Positions 33,467 through 41,267 of a DNA stretch of 41,323 nt are shown here, piece by piece (within the stretch, counting starts at the first letter, position 1; each line of letters opens with the position of its first letter). The notes under the pieces are model-generated. The model made no database searches. It saw only the letters and a program-made list of their open reading frames with translations, and had not been told where the DNA came from. The stretch is from Vulcanimicrobiota bacterium. Its GTDB lineage: Bacteria > Vulcanimicrobiota > Vulcanimicrobiia > Vulcanimicrobiales > Vulcanimicrobiaceae. The translations under genes were made by a program, and so were the position numbers. The stretch lies in assembly GCA_028287565.1 (NCBI GenBank), contig JAQBPK010000172.1, forward strand, positions 1 through 41,323, written 5' to 3'.

Positions 33467-34963
33467 CGCGCGCATAAGGCCATCCACGGTGAACTCATCT
33501 GCGACCACGCCGACACGGAAGCCCGCATCACGGGCCGTTTTTGCAGTGATCGGACCGATTGCGGCTACGGTTTTTGATGCGAGCAAGGCGGATGCGTGCG
33601 GAACGTTGTGCACGAAGCCCGCTACCGTGCTCGAGCTCGTGAACGTGACGATGTCGGCGCGTTCGGTCTTCTCCGCCAAGTCCGGGTCATCCACGAAGCG
33701 CGTTGCATAGGCAGCCACGACGTCCGCCACGCGGCCGTTTTCGCGCAGCGTTTCCGGGAGAACTTCGCGCGCTTCTTGCGCGCGGTAGATCAGGATACGG
33801 TCGCCCGGCACTGTTCGTGCGAGCAGTTCTGTCGCAACCGCTTCGTTGACGAACTCGGGTGGAATCAGATCGACGCGGATGCCCCGCATTGCCAATGCTT
33901 CGGCGGTTTTCGGCCCGATCGCTGCGATGCGCACGTCGCCGAAGGCGCGCGCGTCACGGCCGAGCTCGCCGAGCGCGTCGAAGAACGCATCCACGCCGTT
34001 GCGGCTCGTGAACACCACCCAGTCGTACTCGCGCACGCACGCCGCGGCGTCGCGTGCAGGCGCCGGATCGCGCGGCGGGCCGATCGCGATTGTCGGTGCG
34101 AGGATCGGTTCCGCGCCTGCTTCCCACAGGCGGGTCGCGAAGTCGTCGGCCTGGTGCGCCGGGCGTGTCACGAGAACGCGTTTGCCGAACAGCGGCTGCG
34201 CGTCGAACCAGCGAATGCGCTCGCGCTCGCGCACGACGTCGCCGATCACCACGATCGCCGGCGCCGTGATCCCGGTCCGCGCGACTTCATCGATCACGGT
34301 ATCGATCGTCGCCGTCAGCACTTCTTGCGTCGGTTTCGTCCCCTCGTGCACGATTCCGACGGGCGTGTCGCCTTCGAGCCCGTTCTCACGCAGCTTCGCG
34401 ACGATGCCCGCGAGATTACCCATCGCCATCAGGAAGATCGTCGTCGCTTTGCGGTTCGCGAGCTTCGCGAAATCCAGCGACGAGTAGCCTTTCGTCGGAT
34501 CTTCGTGGCCGGTGGCGATCGTGAACGACGTGTTGTGGTCGCGGTGCGTCACGGGGATGCCTGCGTACGCGGGCGCGGCGATCGCGGACGTGATGCCGGG
34601 GACGATCTCGAACGGCACGCCGGCCTGCGCCAGCGCGTGCGCTTCCTCGCCGCCGCGCGCGAACACGAACACGTCGCCGCCCTTCAGCCGCACGACCTTC
34701 TTTCCGTCGCGGCCGAGCTGCACGATCAGCGCGGTGATCTGGTCTTGCGTGAGCGTGTGCTGTCCGGCTTTCTTGCCGACGTAGATCTTCTCGCAGTCCG
34801 GCGGCGCTAGGCTCACGATCGCCGGCGACGCGAGGTAGTCGTACACCAGCGTGTCGCACTGCGCCAGAGCGCGCGCTCCCTTGAGCGTCAAAAGCCCCGG
34901 ATCACCGGGGCCCGCGCCGACCAGCCACACCTTGCCGGCTGCGCGTCCGGCGGAAGAGCCCAC
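33443..34963 (-). CDS. cobA-hemD: CobA-HemD fusion: uroporphyrinogen-III C-methyltransferase / uroporphyrinogen-III synthase
   Basis: Two-domain enzyme of 506 residues. Residues about 10-250 are the SAM-dependent methyltransferase (SUMT): VWLVGAGPGDPGLLTLKGARAL, VVRLKGGDVFVFARGGEEA and the conserved P-V-T-H-R-D-x-x-x-S-x-x-x-x-T-G-H. Residues about 258-506 are a complete two-lobe uroporphyrinogen-III synthase (KRVLVTRPAHQADDF, then TFTSSSTVAGFV and AAIGPITAKTA). One polypeptide closes the tetrapyrrole ring and then makes precorrin-2, as in other bacteria with this fusion. The GTG start at 34963 shares one base with the hemA stop, after a GAGGAG. It is last in the operon. Its full HemD makes the single-lobe HemD in the first gene of the operon notable. 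Confidence 0.95.
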   Translation of the reverse strand: MGSSAGRAAGKVWLVGAGPGDPGLLTLKGARALAQCDTLVYDYLASPAIVSLAPPDCEKIYVGKKAGQHTLTQDQITALIVQLGRDGKKVVRLKGGDVFVFARGGEEAHALAQAGVPFEIVPGITSAIAAPAYAGIPVTHRDHNTSFTIATGHEDPTKGYSSLDFAKLANRKATTIFLMAMGNLAGIVAKLRENGLEGDTPVGIVHEGTKPTQEVLTATIDTVIDEVARTGITAPAIVVIGDVVRERERIRWFDAQPLFGKRVLVTRPAHQADDFATRLWEAGAEPILAPTIAIGPPRDPAPARDAAACVREYDWVVFTSRNGVDAFFDALGELGRDARAFGDVRIAAIGPKTAEALAMRGIRVDLIPPEFVNEAVATELLARTVPGDRILIYRAQEAREVLPETLRENGRVADVVAAYATRFVDDPDLAEKTERADIVTFTSSSTVAGFVHNVPHASALLASKTVAAIGPITAKTARDAGFRVGVVADEFTVDGLMRALATAAVA

Positions 34964-36294
34964 TACTCCTCGATCTGCTCCGGCAACACGGCGGGCGCGA
35001 ACGCTGGGTCGCCGGTCAGCGCGCGCAGCTCGAACAGCTCGTCGATGATCTTCGCGTGCGTCACGGCTTCGGCGCGGTTCTCCACCGCTTTGTCGCGGAT
35101 GCGCACGATCGCGCTGTGCAGCAGCTTCGACACGATCGTCAGCGACATCCCCGTGATCAAGCTGCGCTCGCGTTCGGTGAGATCGGGCAGGCGCGCGAAG
35201 AGCCGCTCGAGCTCCGCCTCGCGGATCGACTCCGCCTTCTTTGTGAGCGACGCGATCACCGGAACCGCGACGCGCGACTGGTACCACTGCTGGAAGCGCT
35301 CGACGTGCCCCGCGATGATCTCCTCGACCAGCGGGATCGCTTCGCGGCGCTTCTCGAGCGTCACGTCGATGGCGTCTTTGAGCGCATCGACGTCCACCAC
35401 CCCGACGCCGGGGATGCGCATCACCTCGGGATCGACGTCCCGTGGCACGGCGATGTCCACGATGAACATCGGCCGCTCCGGGCGCGCCAGCATGGCTTCC
35501 GCGACGTTGCCGGGCGTGACGATGAAGTGCGACGCGCCGGTCGACGTCACGACGACGTCTGCTTGTTTGAGCGCGTTCACGAGGCCGGGCATGTCCGCCG
35601 CGCGTGCGATGTCGCCGAGCTCGCTCGCGACCTCGTGCGCGCGCTTGTGCGTCCGGTTCAGCACGACGATGTCGCCCGCGCCTTCCGCTTTGAGCCGGCG
35701 TGCGGCCAGCGCACCCATCTTGCCGGCGCCGATGATGAGCGCCGCCTTGCCGCGGAGCTCCCCGACGTGCTCCTTCGCGCACAGCACCGCCGCCGTCGCG
35801 AGCGAGACGGAGTCGCCCGCGATCGCGGTATGCGTGCGCGCGGCTTTGCCCGCTTCGAGCGCAGCGCGGAACAGGGTGTGCAGCGTCTTGCCGAGCGACC
35901 GCGCGCGCTGGGCCTGCACGTACGCGTCCTTGACCTGGCCGAGGATCTCCGCCTCGCCGATCAGCATCGAGTCGATGCCCGTGCTCACGCGGAAGAGATG
36001 ATCGATCGCCTGCGTGCCCAGCAGCGTGTACATGTACGAGTCCATGTCGGACACGTCGCCGTGGCGGAAGTTGCCCAGGAACGACTTGAGCTGGCCGACG
36101 CCGATCTCGTAGTCCTCGAGCTCGGCATAGATCTCCAGCCGCCCGCAGGTCTGCAGCATCAGCGCTTCCCGGACCGCCTCGTAGTCGCGCAGCGCGATCA
36201 GCGCCTCGCCCATCTTCTGCGGCGGGAACGCGTGCCGTTCGCGCACCTCGACGGGTGCGGTGTTGTGAGAGAGGCCCAGGCAGACTAGCGGCAC
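34963..36294 (-). CDS. hemA: Glutamyl-tRNA reductase
   Basis: NADPH-dependent reductase that makes glutamate-1-semialdehyde from glutamyl-tRNA, the committed step of the C5 pathway. The 443-residue protein has LGLSHNTAPVEVRER, the catalytic C50 in LMLQTCGRLEIY, GEAEILGQVKDAY, the Rossmann motif LIIGAGKMGALAARRL, and a C-terminal dimerisation helix. The active-site motif is normally T-C-N-R-T-E; here it is T-C-G-R-L-E, so the asparagine and threonine are replaced while cysteine and arginine remain. GTG 36294 overlaps the hemL stop by ten bases. It sits downstream of hemL, which is the next enzyme in the pathway. Confidence 0.96.
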   Translation of the reverse strand: MPLVCLGLSHNTAPVEVRERHAFPPQKMGEALIALRDYEAVREALMLQTCGRLEIYAELEDYEIGVGQLKSFLGNFRHGDVSDMDSYMYTLLGTQAIDHLFRVSTGIDSMLIGEAEILGQVKDAYVQAQRARSLGKTLHTLFRAALEAGKAARTHTAIAGDSVSLATAAVLCAKEHVGELRGKAALIIGAGKMGALAARRLKAEGAGDIVVLNRTHKRAHEVASELGDIARAADMPGLVNALKQADVVVTSTGASHFIVTPGNVAEAMLARPERPMFIVDIAVPRDVDPEVMRIPGVGVVDVDALKDAIDVTLEKRREAIPLVEEIIAGHVERFQQWYQSRVAVPVIASLTKKAESIREAELERLFARLPDLTERERSLITGMSLTIVSKLLHSAIVRIRDKAVENRAEAVTHAKIIDELFELRALTGDPAFAPAVLPEQIEE

Positions 36295-37577
36295 GCGTAC
36301 ACCTCGTCGAGCGCCGCGTCGGCGGCGGCGATCGTGCGGTCGATGTCCGCCTCGTTGTGCGCGAGCGACAGGAAGCCTGCCTCGAACTGCGAGGGAGCCA
36401 AGTACACCCCGCGATCGAGCATCGCGTGGAAGAACCGGCCGTACAGGGCCGTGTCGGAGCGCTTCGCGCCGGCCAGATCCGTCACCGGACCGTCCGCGAA
36501 AAAGAACCCCATCATCGAACCGGCCGCGGCGACCGTGTGCGGCACGCCGCGCCGGCGGAAGACCTCCGCCATGCCATCGATGAGACGCTTTGCAAGCCGC
36601 TCCAGATGCACGTAGGTATCATCGTTCAGCAGCCGCAGGGTCGCGATCCCGGCCGCCATCGCGAGCGGGTTGCCCGAAAGCGTCCCGGCCTGGAACACGT
36701 CGCCGTCCGGCGTCAGGCGGTCCATGATCTCCGCGGCGCCGCCGAACGCGCCGACCGGCAGGCCGCCGCCGATGACCTTGCCCAGCGTCGTGACATCGGG
36801 CAGGACGCGCTCACGGGCCTGCACTCCGCCGAGCGCGACGCGAAAGCCCGTCATCACCTCGTCGAACACCAGCAGCGCGCCGTGCTCGCGCGTCAGCGCG
36901 CGCAGCTCTTGCAGAAAGCCGGGAACGGGCAGCACCAGACCCATGTTCCCGACATACGGCTCGACGATCACCGCCGCGATCTCGCCGGGATTCGCCTCAA
37001 AGGCCGCGCGGACCGCGGCCGCGTCGTTGTACGGCACGATGATCGTGTCGCGCGCGGTGCCTGCGGGGACGCCCTTGGAGTTCGGGACGCCCATCGTCAG
37101 CGCGCTCGAGCCGGCCGCGATCAGGAACGGGTCGGCCGACCCATGGTAGCAGCCCTCGAACTTGATGAACTTGTCGCGGCCGGTGTAGCCGCGGGCGAGC
37201 CGAATCGCGTTCGCCGTCGCCTCGGTCCCCGACGAGCAGAAGCGAACCTTCTCGACGGACGGCACCGCATCGACTATCAGCTGCGCCAGCTCGGTCTCGT
37301 ACTCGGTCGGCGTGCCGTACGACGTGCCGCGCTCCGCCGCGCGCTGCACCGCCTCGACGACGGCCGGGTGCGCGTGCCCCGCGATCATCGGCCCCCACGA
37401 GAGCACGTAGTCGAGATAGCGGTTTCCGTCGACGTCGGTGAGATACGCGCCCTTCGCCTCGCGCACGAACACCGGCGTTCCGCCGACGGCCTTGAACGCG
37501 CGCACCGTCGAGTTCACACCGCCCGGAATGACGCGCTTCGCCGCCGCGAACGCGGCCTCGCTGCCGGCTCTCGTCAC
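36285..37577 (-). CDS. hemL: Glutamate-1-semialdehyde 2,1-aminomutase
   Basis: PLP enzyme converting glutamate-1-semialdehyde into 5-aminolevulinate, so it follows HemA in the pathway. About 430 residues, close to E. coli HemL (426). Features are AKRVIPGGVNSTVRAFKAVGG, RFCSSGTEATANAIRLARG, KFEGCYHGSADPFL, LLVFDEVMTGFRV and the PLP lysine K267 in TTLGKVIGGGLPVGAFGG. GTG 37577 is preferred because GGAG lies seven bases upstream and it gives the usual N-terminus; the frame also has a GTG at 37595. It is 25 bases after the MobA-like gene and overlaps hemA by ten bases. Confidence 0.97.
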   Translation of the reverse strand: MTRAGSEAAFAAAKRVIPGGVNSTVRAFKAVGGTPVFVREAKGAYLTDVDGNRYLDYVLSWGPMIAGHAHPAVVEAVQRAAERGTSYGTPTEYETELAQLIVDAVPSVEKVRFCSSGTEATANAIRLARGYTGRDKFIKFEGCYHGSADPFLIAAGSSALTMGVPNSKGVPAGTARDTIIVPYNDAAAVRAAFEANPGEIAAVIVEPYVGNMGLVLPVPGFLQELRALTREHGALLVFDEVMTGFRVALGGVQARERVLPDVTTLGKVIGGGLPVGAFGGAAEIMDRLTPDGDVFQAGTLSGNPLAMAAGIATLRLLNDDTYVHLERLAKRLIDGMAEVFRRRGVPHTVAAAGSMMGFFFADGPVTDLAGAKRSDTALYGRFFHAMLDRGVYLAPSQFEAGFLSLAHNEADIDRTIAAADAALDEVYACR

Positions 37578-37602
37578 GCGATCGCTCCGGCGCACGGCAC
37601 GA

Positions 37603-38241
37603 TCACGACAGCACCTCGCGCAGCTTCGCGTAGTCGGCGGGCGTGTTGACGTTCGCGAACGCGCGCTCGTCCTTCACCGGAATGAAGCGCGTGCGCAGGC
37701 GGTCGATCACGAGGCGCATCTTCCCTTCGCCGCCGAGCAGCACCGGGAGGCCTTCGCGCAAGAACGCGTCGCGCCGGTACAGCGCCGCGAGCGGCTCGAT
37801 GCGCTTGGCATCGTCGCCGTGCATCGGGACGATCGCGTCGTACTGCGGCGACACGTGCGCCTCGAGCCCGTCGATGAACGAGCCGTCCACGAACGGCGCG
37901 TCGCCCGCGACCGCGAACACCCACTCCGTGCGCATCTCGCTCAGCGTCGAGAGCAATCCCGAGAGCGGCCCGCGCAGCGGCCAGCGGTCGACCACCTGCG
38001 GCGCATCGACGAGCGCGGCGATCGCGTCGGGCAGCGGGCCTTTCGTCGACAGCCACGTCTCGCGCCCCGCCGACACGTTGCGGTAAACGCGCACGAGCAT
38101 CGGCACGTCGCCGGCGTCGAGCGCGAGCTTTCCCGGCAGCCGCGTCGCCTCACCGCCGGCGAGAATGCACACGCCCGCGCGCGCGCGTTGCACGGCACCG
38201 CTGCGGTTGCCGCCGAGATCGTGCTGCGCTCGACCGGTCAC
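37603..38241 (-). CDS. MobA-like molybdenum cofactor guanylyltransferase
   Basis: Cytoplasmic nucleotidyltransferase of 212 residues, similar to MobA, which attaches GMP to molybdopterin. The N-terminal CILAGGEATRLPGKLAL carries the G-G-x-x-x-R-x-x-x-K phosphate-binding loop, followed by WPLRGPLSGLLSTL and FAVAGDAPFVDGSFIDGL with the catalytic-type aspartate (GDxP), and AALYRRD and FANVNTPADYAKL (FxNVNTPxD) near the end. Related pyrophosphorylases share the fold, so the substrate is likely but not certain. The GTG at 38241 overlaps the hemB stop by four bases. Its place inside a tetrapyrrole operon may reflect shared use in siroheme- and molybdenum-containing enzymes. Confidence 0.82.
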   Translation of the reverse strand: MTGRAQHDLGGNRSGAVQRARAGVCILAGGEATRLPGKLALDAGDVPMLVRVYRNVSAGRETWLSTKGPLPDAIAALVDAPQVVDRWPLRGPLSGLLSTLSEMRTEWVFAVAGDAPFVDGSFIDGLEAHVSPQYDAIVPMHGDDAKRIEPLAALYRRDAFLREGLPVLLGGEGKMRLVIDRLRTRFIPVKDERAFANVNTPADYAKLREVLS

Positions 38242-39233
38242 CGGTGCCTCGTGAGATAGTCTTTGGCGAAGTACGTGATGATCACGTCCGCGCCCGCGCG
38301 CGCCATCGCGGTGAGCGTTTCGTCGACGGCGCGGTCTTCGTCGATCCAGCCGCGCTCGGCCGCCGCTTTGAGCATCGCGTACTCGCCGCTGACGTGGTAC
38401 ACCGCAACGGGAAGATCGGTCATCTCGCGCACCGCGCGCACGACGTCGAGGTACGCCATCGCGGGCTTGACCATCACGACGTCGGCGCCTTCTTCAATGT
38501 CGAGCCGGACTTCTTTGAGCGCCTCGCGCACGTTCGGCGGATCCATCTGGTACGTGCGCCGGTCGCCGAACGACGGAGTCGATTCGGCTGCTTCGCGGAA
38601 CGGTCCGTAGAACGCCGACGCGTACTTCGCGGCGTACGACATGATCGCGATCTTGGTGAAGCCTTCGTCGTCGAGCGCGTGCCGGATCGCGGCGACGCGG
38701 CCGTCCATCATGTCGGACGGCGCGACGATGTCGACCCCGGCGCGCGCGTACGACAGCGCGGTCTTCGCGAGCACGTCGAGCGTCGCGTCGTTGTCGACGT
38801 CGCCCGATGCATCGAGAATGCCGCAGTGGCCGTGATCGGTGTACTCGCAGTTGCACAGGTCCGCGATCACCAGCATCGCCGGCAGCGCGTCCTTGATCGC
38901 GCGCGCCGCGCGCTGCACGATGCCGCTCGGATCGTAGTTGATCGTCGCGTACGCGTCTTTCTGCGCGGCGTCCGGGATGCCGAACAGCAGCACCGCGCGC
39001 ACGCCGACCGCGTCGAGCCCGCGGCACTCGCGCACGACGGCGTCGACCGAGTAGCGCGAAACGCCGGGCATCGAGCCGATCGGCTGGACGACGCCTTCTC
39101 CTTCGACCACGAACAGCGGCTGCACCAAACCGTCCGGGTTGATCTGGGTCTCGCGCACGAGGGCGCGCATCGCCGCGCTCGTGCGCAGGCGCCGGGGGCG
39201 GGTAACGATGCGGGTGCGCTCTGCGACGTTCAT
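38238..39233 (-). CDS. hemB: Porphobilinogen synthase (zinc type)
   Basis: Condenses two 5-aminolevulinate molecules into porphobilinogen. The 331-residue protein has the zinc-binding triad C127, C129 and C137 (LCNCEYTDHGHCGI), so it is the cysteine-rich zinc-dependent form, and two active-site lysines K203 (SYAAKYASAFYGPFR) and K256 (DVVMVKPAMAYLD) that form Schiff bases. The start is ATG 39233, which overlaps the trifunctional fusion's stop by four bases (ATGA). The long upstream frame is within the fusion gene. It is followed by the MobA-like gene. Confidence 0.97.
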   Translation of the reverse strand: MNVAERTRIVTRPRRLRTSAAMRALVRETQINPDGLVQPLFVVEGEGVVQPIGSMPGVSRYSVDAVVRECRGLDAVGVRAVLLFGIPDAAQKDAYATINYDPSGIVQRAARAIKDALPAMLVIADLCNCEYTDHGHCGILDASGDVDNDATLDVLAKTALSYARAGVDIVAPSDMMDGRVAAIRHALDDEGFTKIAIMSYAAKYASAFYGPFREAAESTPSFGDRRTYQMDPPNVREALKEVRLDIEEGADVVMVKPAMAYLDVVRAVREMTDLPVAVYHVSGEYAMLKAAAERGWIDEDRAVDETLTAMARAGADVIITYFAKDYLTRHR

Positions 39234-41248
39234 GCGCCGTTCTCCAGGACGAAACGAGTCACGGTCTGTACGAACGCTCCTACTTCGGCAGAGGGTGCGA
39301 CGACGTCCGGCGGCCAGCCGTGCGCCCCCGCGGTTTCCGAGGACGACGACCCCATCGCAGCGACCACGGGACGGTGTCCGTCGTGCCGCAGGCGGCCCAG
39401 GTACTCGGTGATCGCGCCGACCGACCCGGATGACGGGAACAGGATCACGCTCGGGACCCGGCCGGCCAGGGCCGCATCGGCGGCGTCGCTCGTCCCGGCC
39501 TCGACCACTTCGGCGCCGGCGTCGCGCAGCGCGGGCGCGATCCGGCTGGGCCGGTCCTGGGTGCGCGGCAGCAAAAAGACGCGGCCCGACAGCGGCCCAC
39601 GCCCGAGCTGCGACGCATCGTCTTGAGCGAGCAGCGAAGCCCCGGTGCCCGCCGGCGGCGACGAGCCGCCGTCCGCCGGTAGCGACGCGCCGCCGTCCGC
39701 CAAAAGCGACGCGCCGCCTTCGGCAAGCAGCTCGCGCGCGAGAACCGCGCCGACCGCTTCGGCGGACTCCACGTCTCGAACGTCGATCACGGCGTCTCGC
39801 GAGGACCGGACCACCCGGCTGCCGTCCACCGCGGCGATCGCCCCGGTCATTCGAAAACGACCCGCCGCCCAGGTGGCGTGGCATCCGATCGGCGCTTGGC
39901 AGCCGCCGCGCAGCGTGCGCAGAAACGCGCGCTCGGCCCGCACGGCGATCGACGTCTGGGGATCGTCGAGGATGGCCGCGAGCCGATGAGCGGCCGGATC
40001 GCCGGCGCGCGTCTCGACGCCAAGCGCGCCCTGGCCGACGGCCGGCGTCACGACATCGGGTTCGAACGGGACGGTGTGCGTCGCGCGCATGCCGAGCCGG
40101 TTCAGTCCGGCGCAGGCGAGCACGATAGCGTCGTAGTGCCCCTCGCGCAGCTTGCGCAGCCGGGTGTCGACGTTGCCCCGCACGTCGTCATAGACCAGAT
40201 CCGGTCGCAGCGCGAGAAGCTGCGCGCGCCGCCGCGGCGATGACGTGCCGACCCGCGCGCCCGCCGGGAGCTCGGCGAACGCCGCGTACCGCTCCGAGCA
40301 GTACGCATCGCGCGCGTCCTCGCGCACGGTGACCGCCGCGAGCGTCATGTCCTCGGGAAGCGTGCTCGGCAGATCCTTGCACGAGTGGACCGCATAGTCG
40401 GCGCGCCGCTCGCGCAGCGCAAGCTCGAGCTCCTTGACGAACACGTTCTCGCCGACCGCCGCGATCGAGCGGTCCTGGACCGCGTCGCCGCGCGTCGTTA
40501 CCTCAAGCACGGTTGACGGCAGCCCGGCCTTCGCCAGCGACGCCATCACCGCGCGGGCTTGTATCATTGCGAGCGCGCTCGCGCGGGTCGCGCACACCAG
40601 CGAGGTGGTCGTCGAAGGGACGACGCCTGCCAGCGTCTCGGCGGCCCGCTCCACCTCGTGCTCGACCGCGCCGGGCGTCATCGCGGCGAGCTCCTCGATG
40701 TCGCGCTCGGCAAAGTGCTTCATCACGGCGGCGCGCTGCTCAGGCGGCACGACGGCCTGCACGCGCTCGCGCAGCGCTCCCAGCGTCGCCGCCGCGCGGG
40801 CGTAGCGCGCGCCGAACTGCACCGCCAGCTCGTCGCGGATGCGCTTGGTGAACGAGGGCGAGAGGCCACCGGAATCCACGGTGACGGTCAAAGGCCCGGA
40901 CCGGTGAACGGCCGGCGTGGCGAAGTCGCCGCGCTCGGCATCGGAGGCATCGTTCACAAGGATTTCCGCCGCTTTCGCCTCAGCGGCGACCGACGCGTTG
41001 GTTGCGTCGTCGTCGGTGGCGGCGAACGCGATGAACGCCCCCGCCAGATCGCCTTGCGCATAGCGCCGCGGCTCCCACCCGATCGCGCCCACCTCGGCAA
41101 GCGCCGCGAGCGGTGGCGTGAGCGTCGGCGCAACCACGCGGACGTCCGCGTGCGCGTCGATCAGGCCGCGAACCTTGCGCTCGGCGACCGCGCCGCCGCC
41201 GACGACGATGGCGCGGCGGCCGCGAACCGAGAGGGCGACGGGATACAC
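39230..41248 (-). CDS. Trifunctional fusion: precorrin-2 dehydrogenase domain / porphobilinogen deaminase / single-lobe HemD-like
   Basis: 672-residue fusion, first gene of the tetrapyrrole operon. Residues 1-205 are a Met8/CysG-N-like domain (IVVGGGAVAERKVRGL, NDASDAERGDFATPAVHRSG and VDSGGLSPSFTKRIRDEL), expected to oxidise precorrin-2 with NAD and perhaps insert iron. Residues about 217-500 are HemC, with the catalytic D292 (HSCKDLPS) and the cofactor-attachment C450 (LRGGCQAPIG), so it should be active. Residues 507-546 are five 8-residue repeats (consensus LLADGGAS). Residues about 554-669 resemble only the second lobe of HemD (LLPRTQDRPSRIAPALRDAGAE and RPVVAAMGSSSSETAG). HemD activity needs two lobes, so this part is probably not catalytic alone. 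GTG 41248 has AGGG five bases upstream. Confidence 0.92.
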   Translation of the reverse strand: MYPVALSVRGRRAIVVGGGAVAERKVRGLIDAHADVRVVAPTLTPPLAALAEVGAIGWEPRRYAQGDLAGAFIAFAATDDDATNASVAAEAKAAEILVNDASDAERGDFATPAVHRSGPLTVTVDSGGLSPSFTKRIRDELAVQFGARYARAAATLGALRERVQAVVPPEQRAAVMKHFAERDIEELAAMTPGAVEHEVERAAETLAGVVPSTTTSLVCATRASALAMIQARAVMASLAKAGLPSTVLEVTTRGDAVQDRSIAAVGENVFVKELELALRERRADYAVHSCKDLPSTLPEDMTLAAVTVREDARDAYCSERYAAFAELPAGARVGTSSPRRRAQLLALRPDLVYDDVRGNVDTRLRKLREGHYDAIVLACAGLNRLGMRATHTVPFEPDVVTPAVGQGALGVETRAGDPAAHRLAAILDDPQTSIAVRAERAFLRTLRGGCQAPIGCHATWAAGRFRMTGAIAAVDGSRVVRSSRDAVIDVRDVESAEAVGAVLARELLAEGGASLLADGGASLPADGGSSPPAGTGASLLAQDDASQLGRGPLSGRVFLLPRTQDRPSRIAPALRDAGAEVVEAGTSDAADAALAGRVPSVILFPSSGSVGAITEYLGRLRHDGHRPVVAAMGSSSSETAGAHGWPPDVVAPSAEVGAFVQTVTRFVLENGA
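39611..39730 (-). repeat. 24-bp minisatellite encoding the linker of the fusion protein
   Basis: Five consecutive 24-base units encode LLAEGGAS, LLADGGAS, LPADGGSS, PPAGTGAS and LLAQDDAS (residues 507-546), joining the HemC and HemD-like domains. Units 1-3 are close to each other and units 4-5 are diverged. In-frame 24-base units allow copy-number changes without a frameshift. Confidence 0.85.
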
Positions 41249-41267
41249 AAGCCCTATCTTCCAGCAG

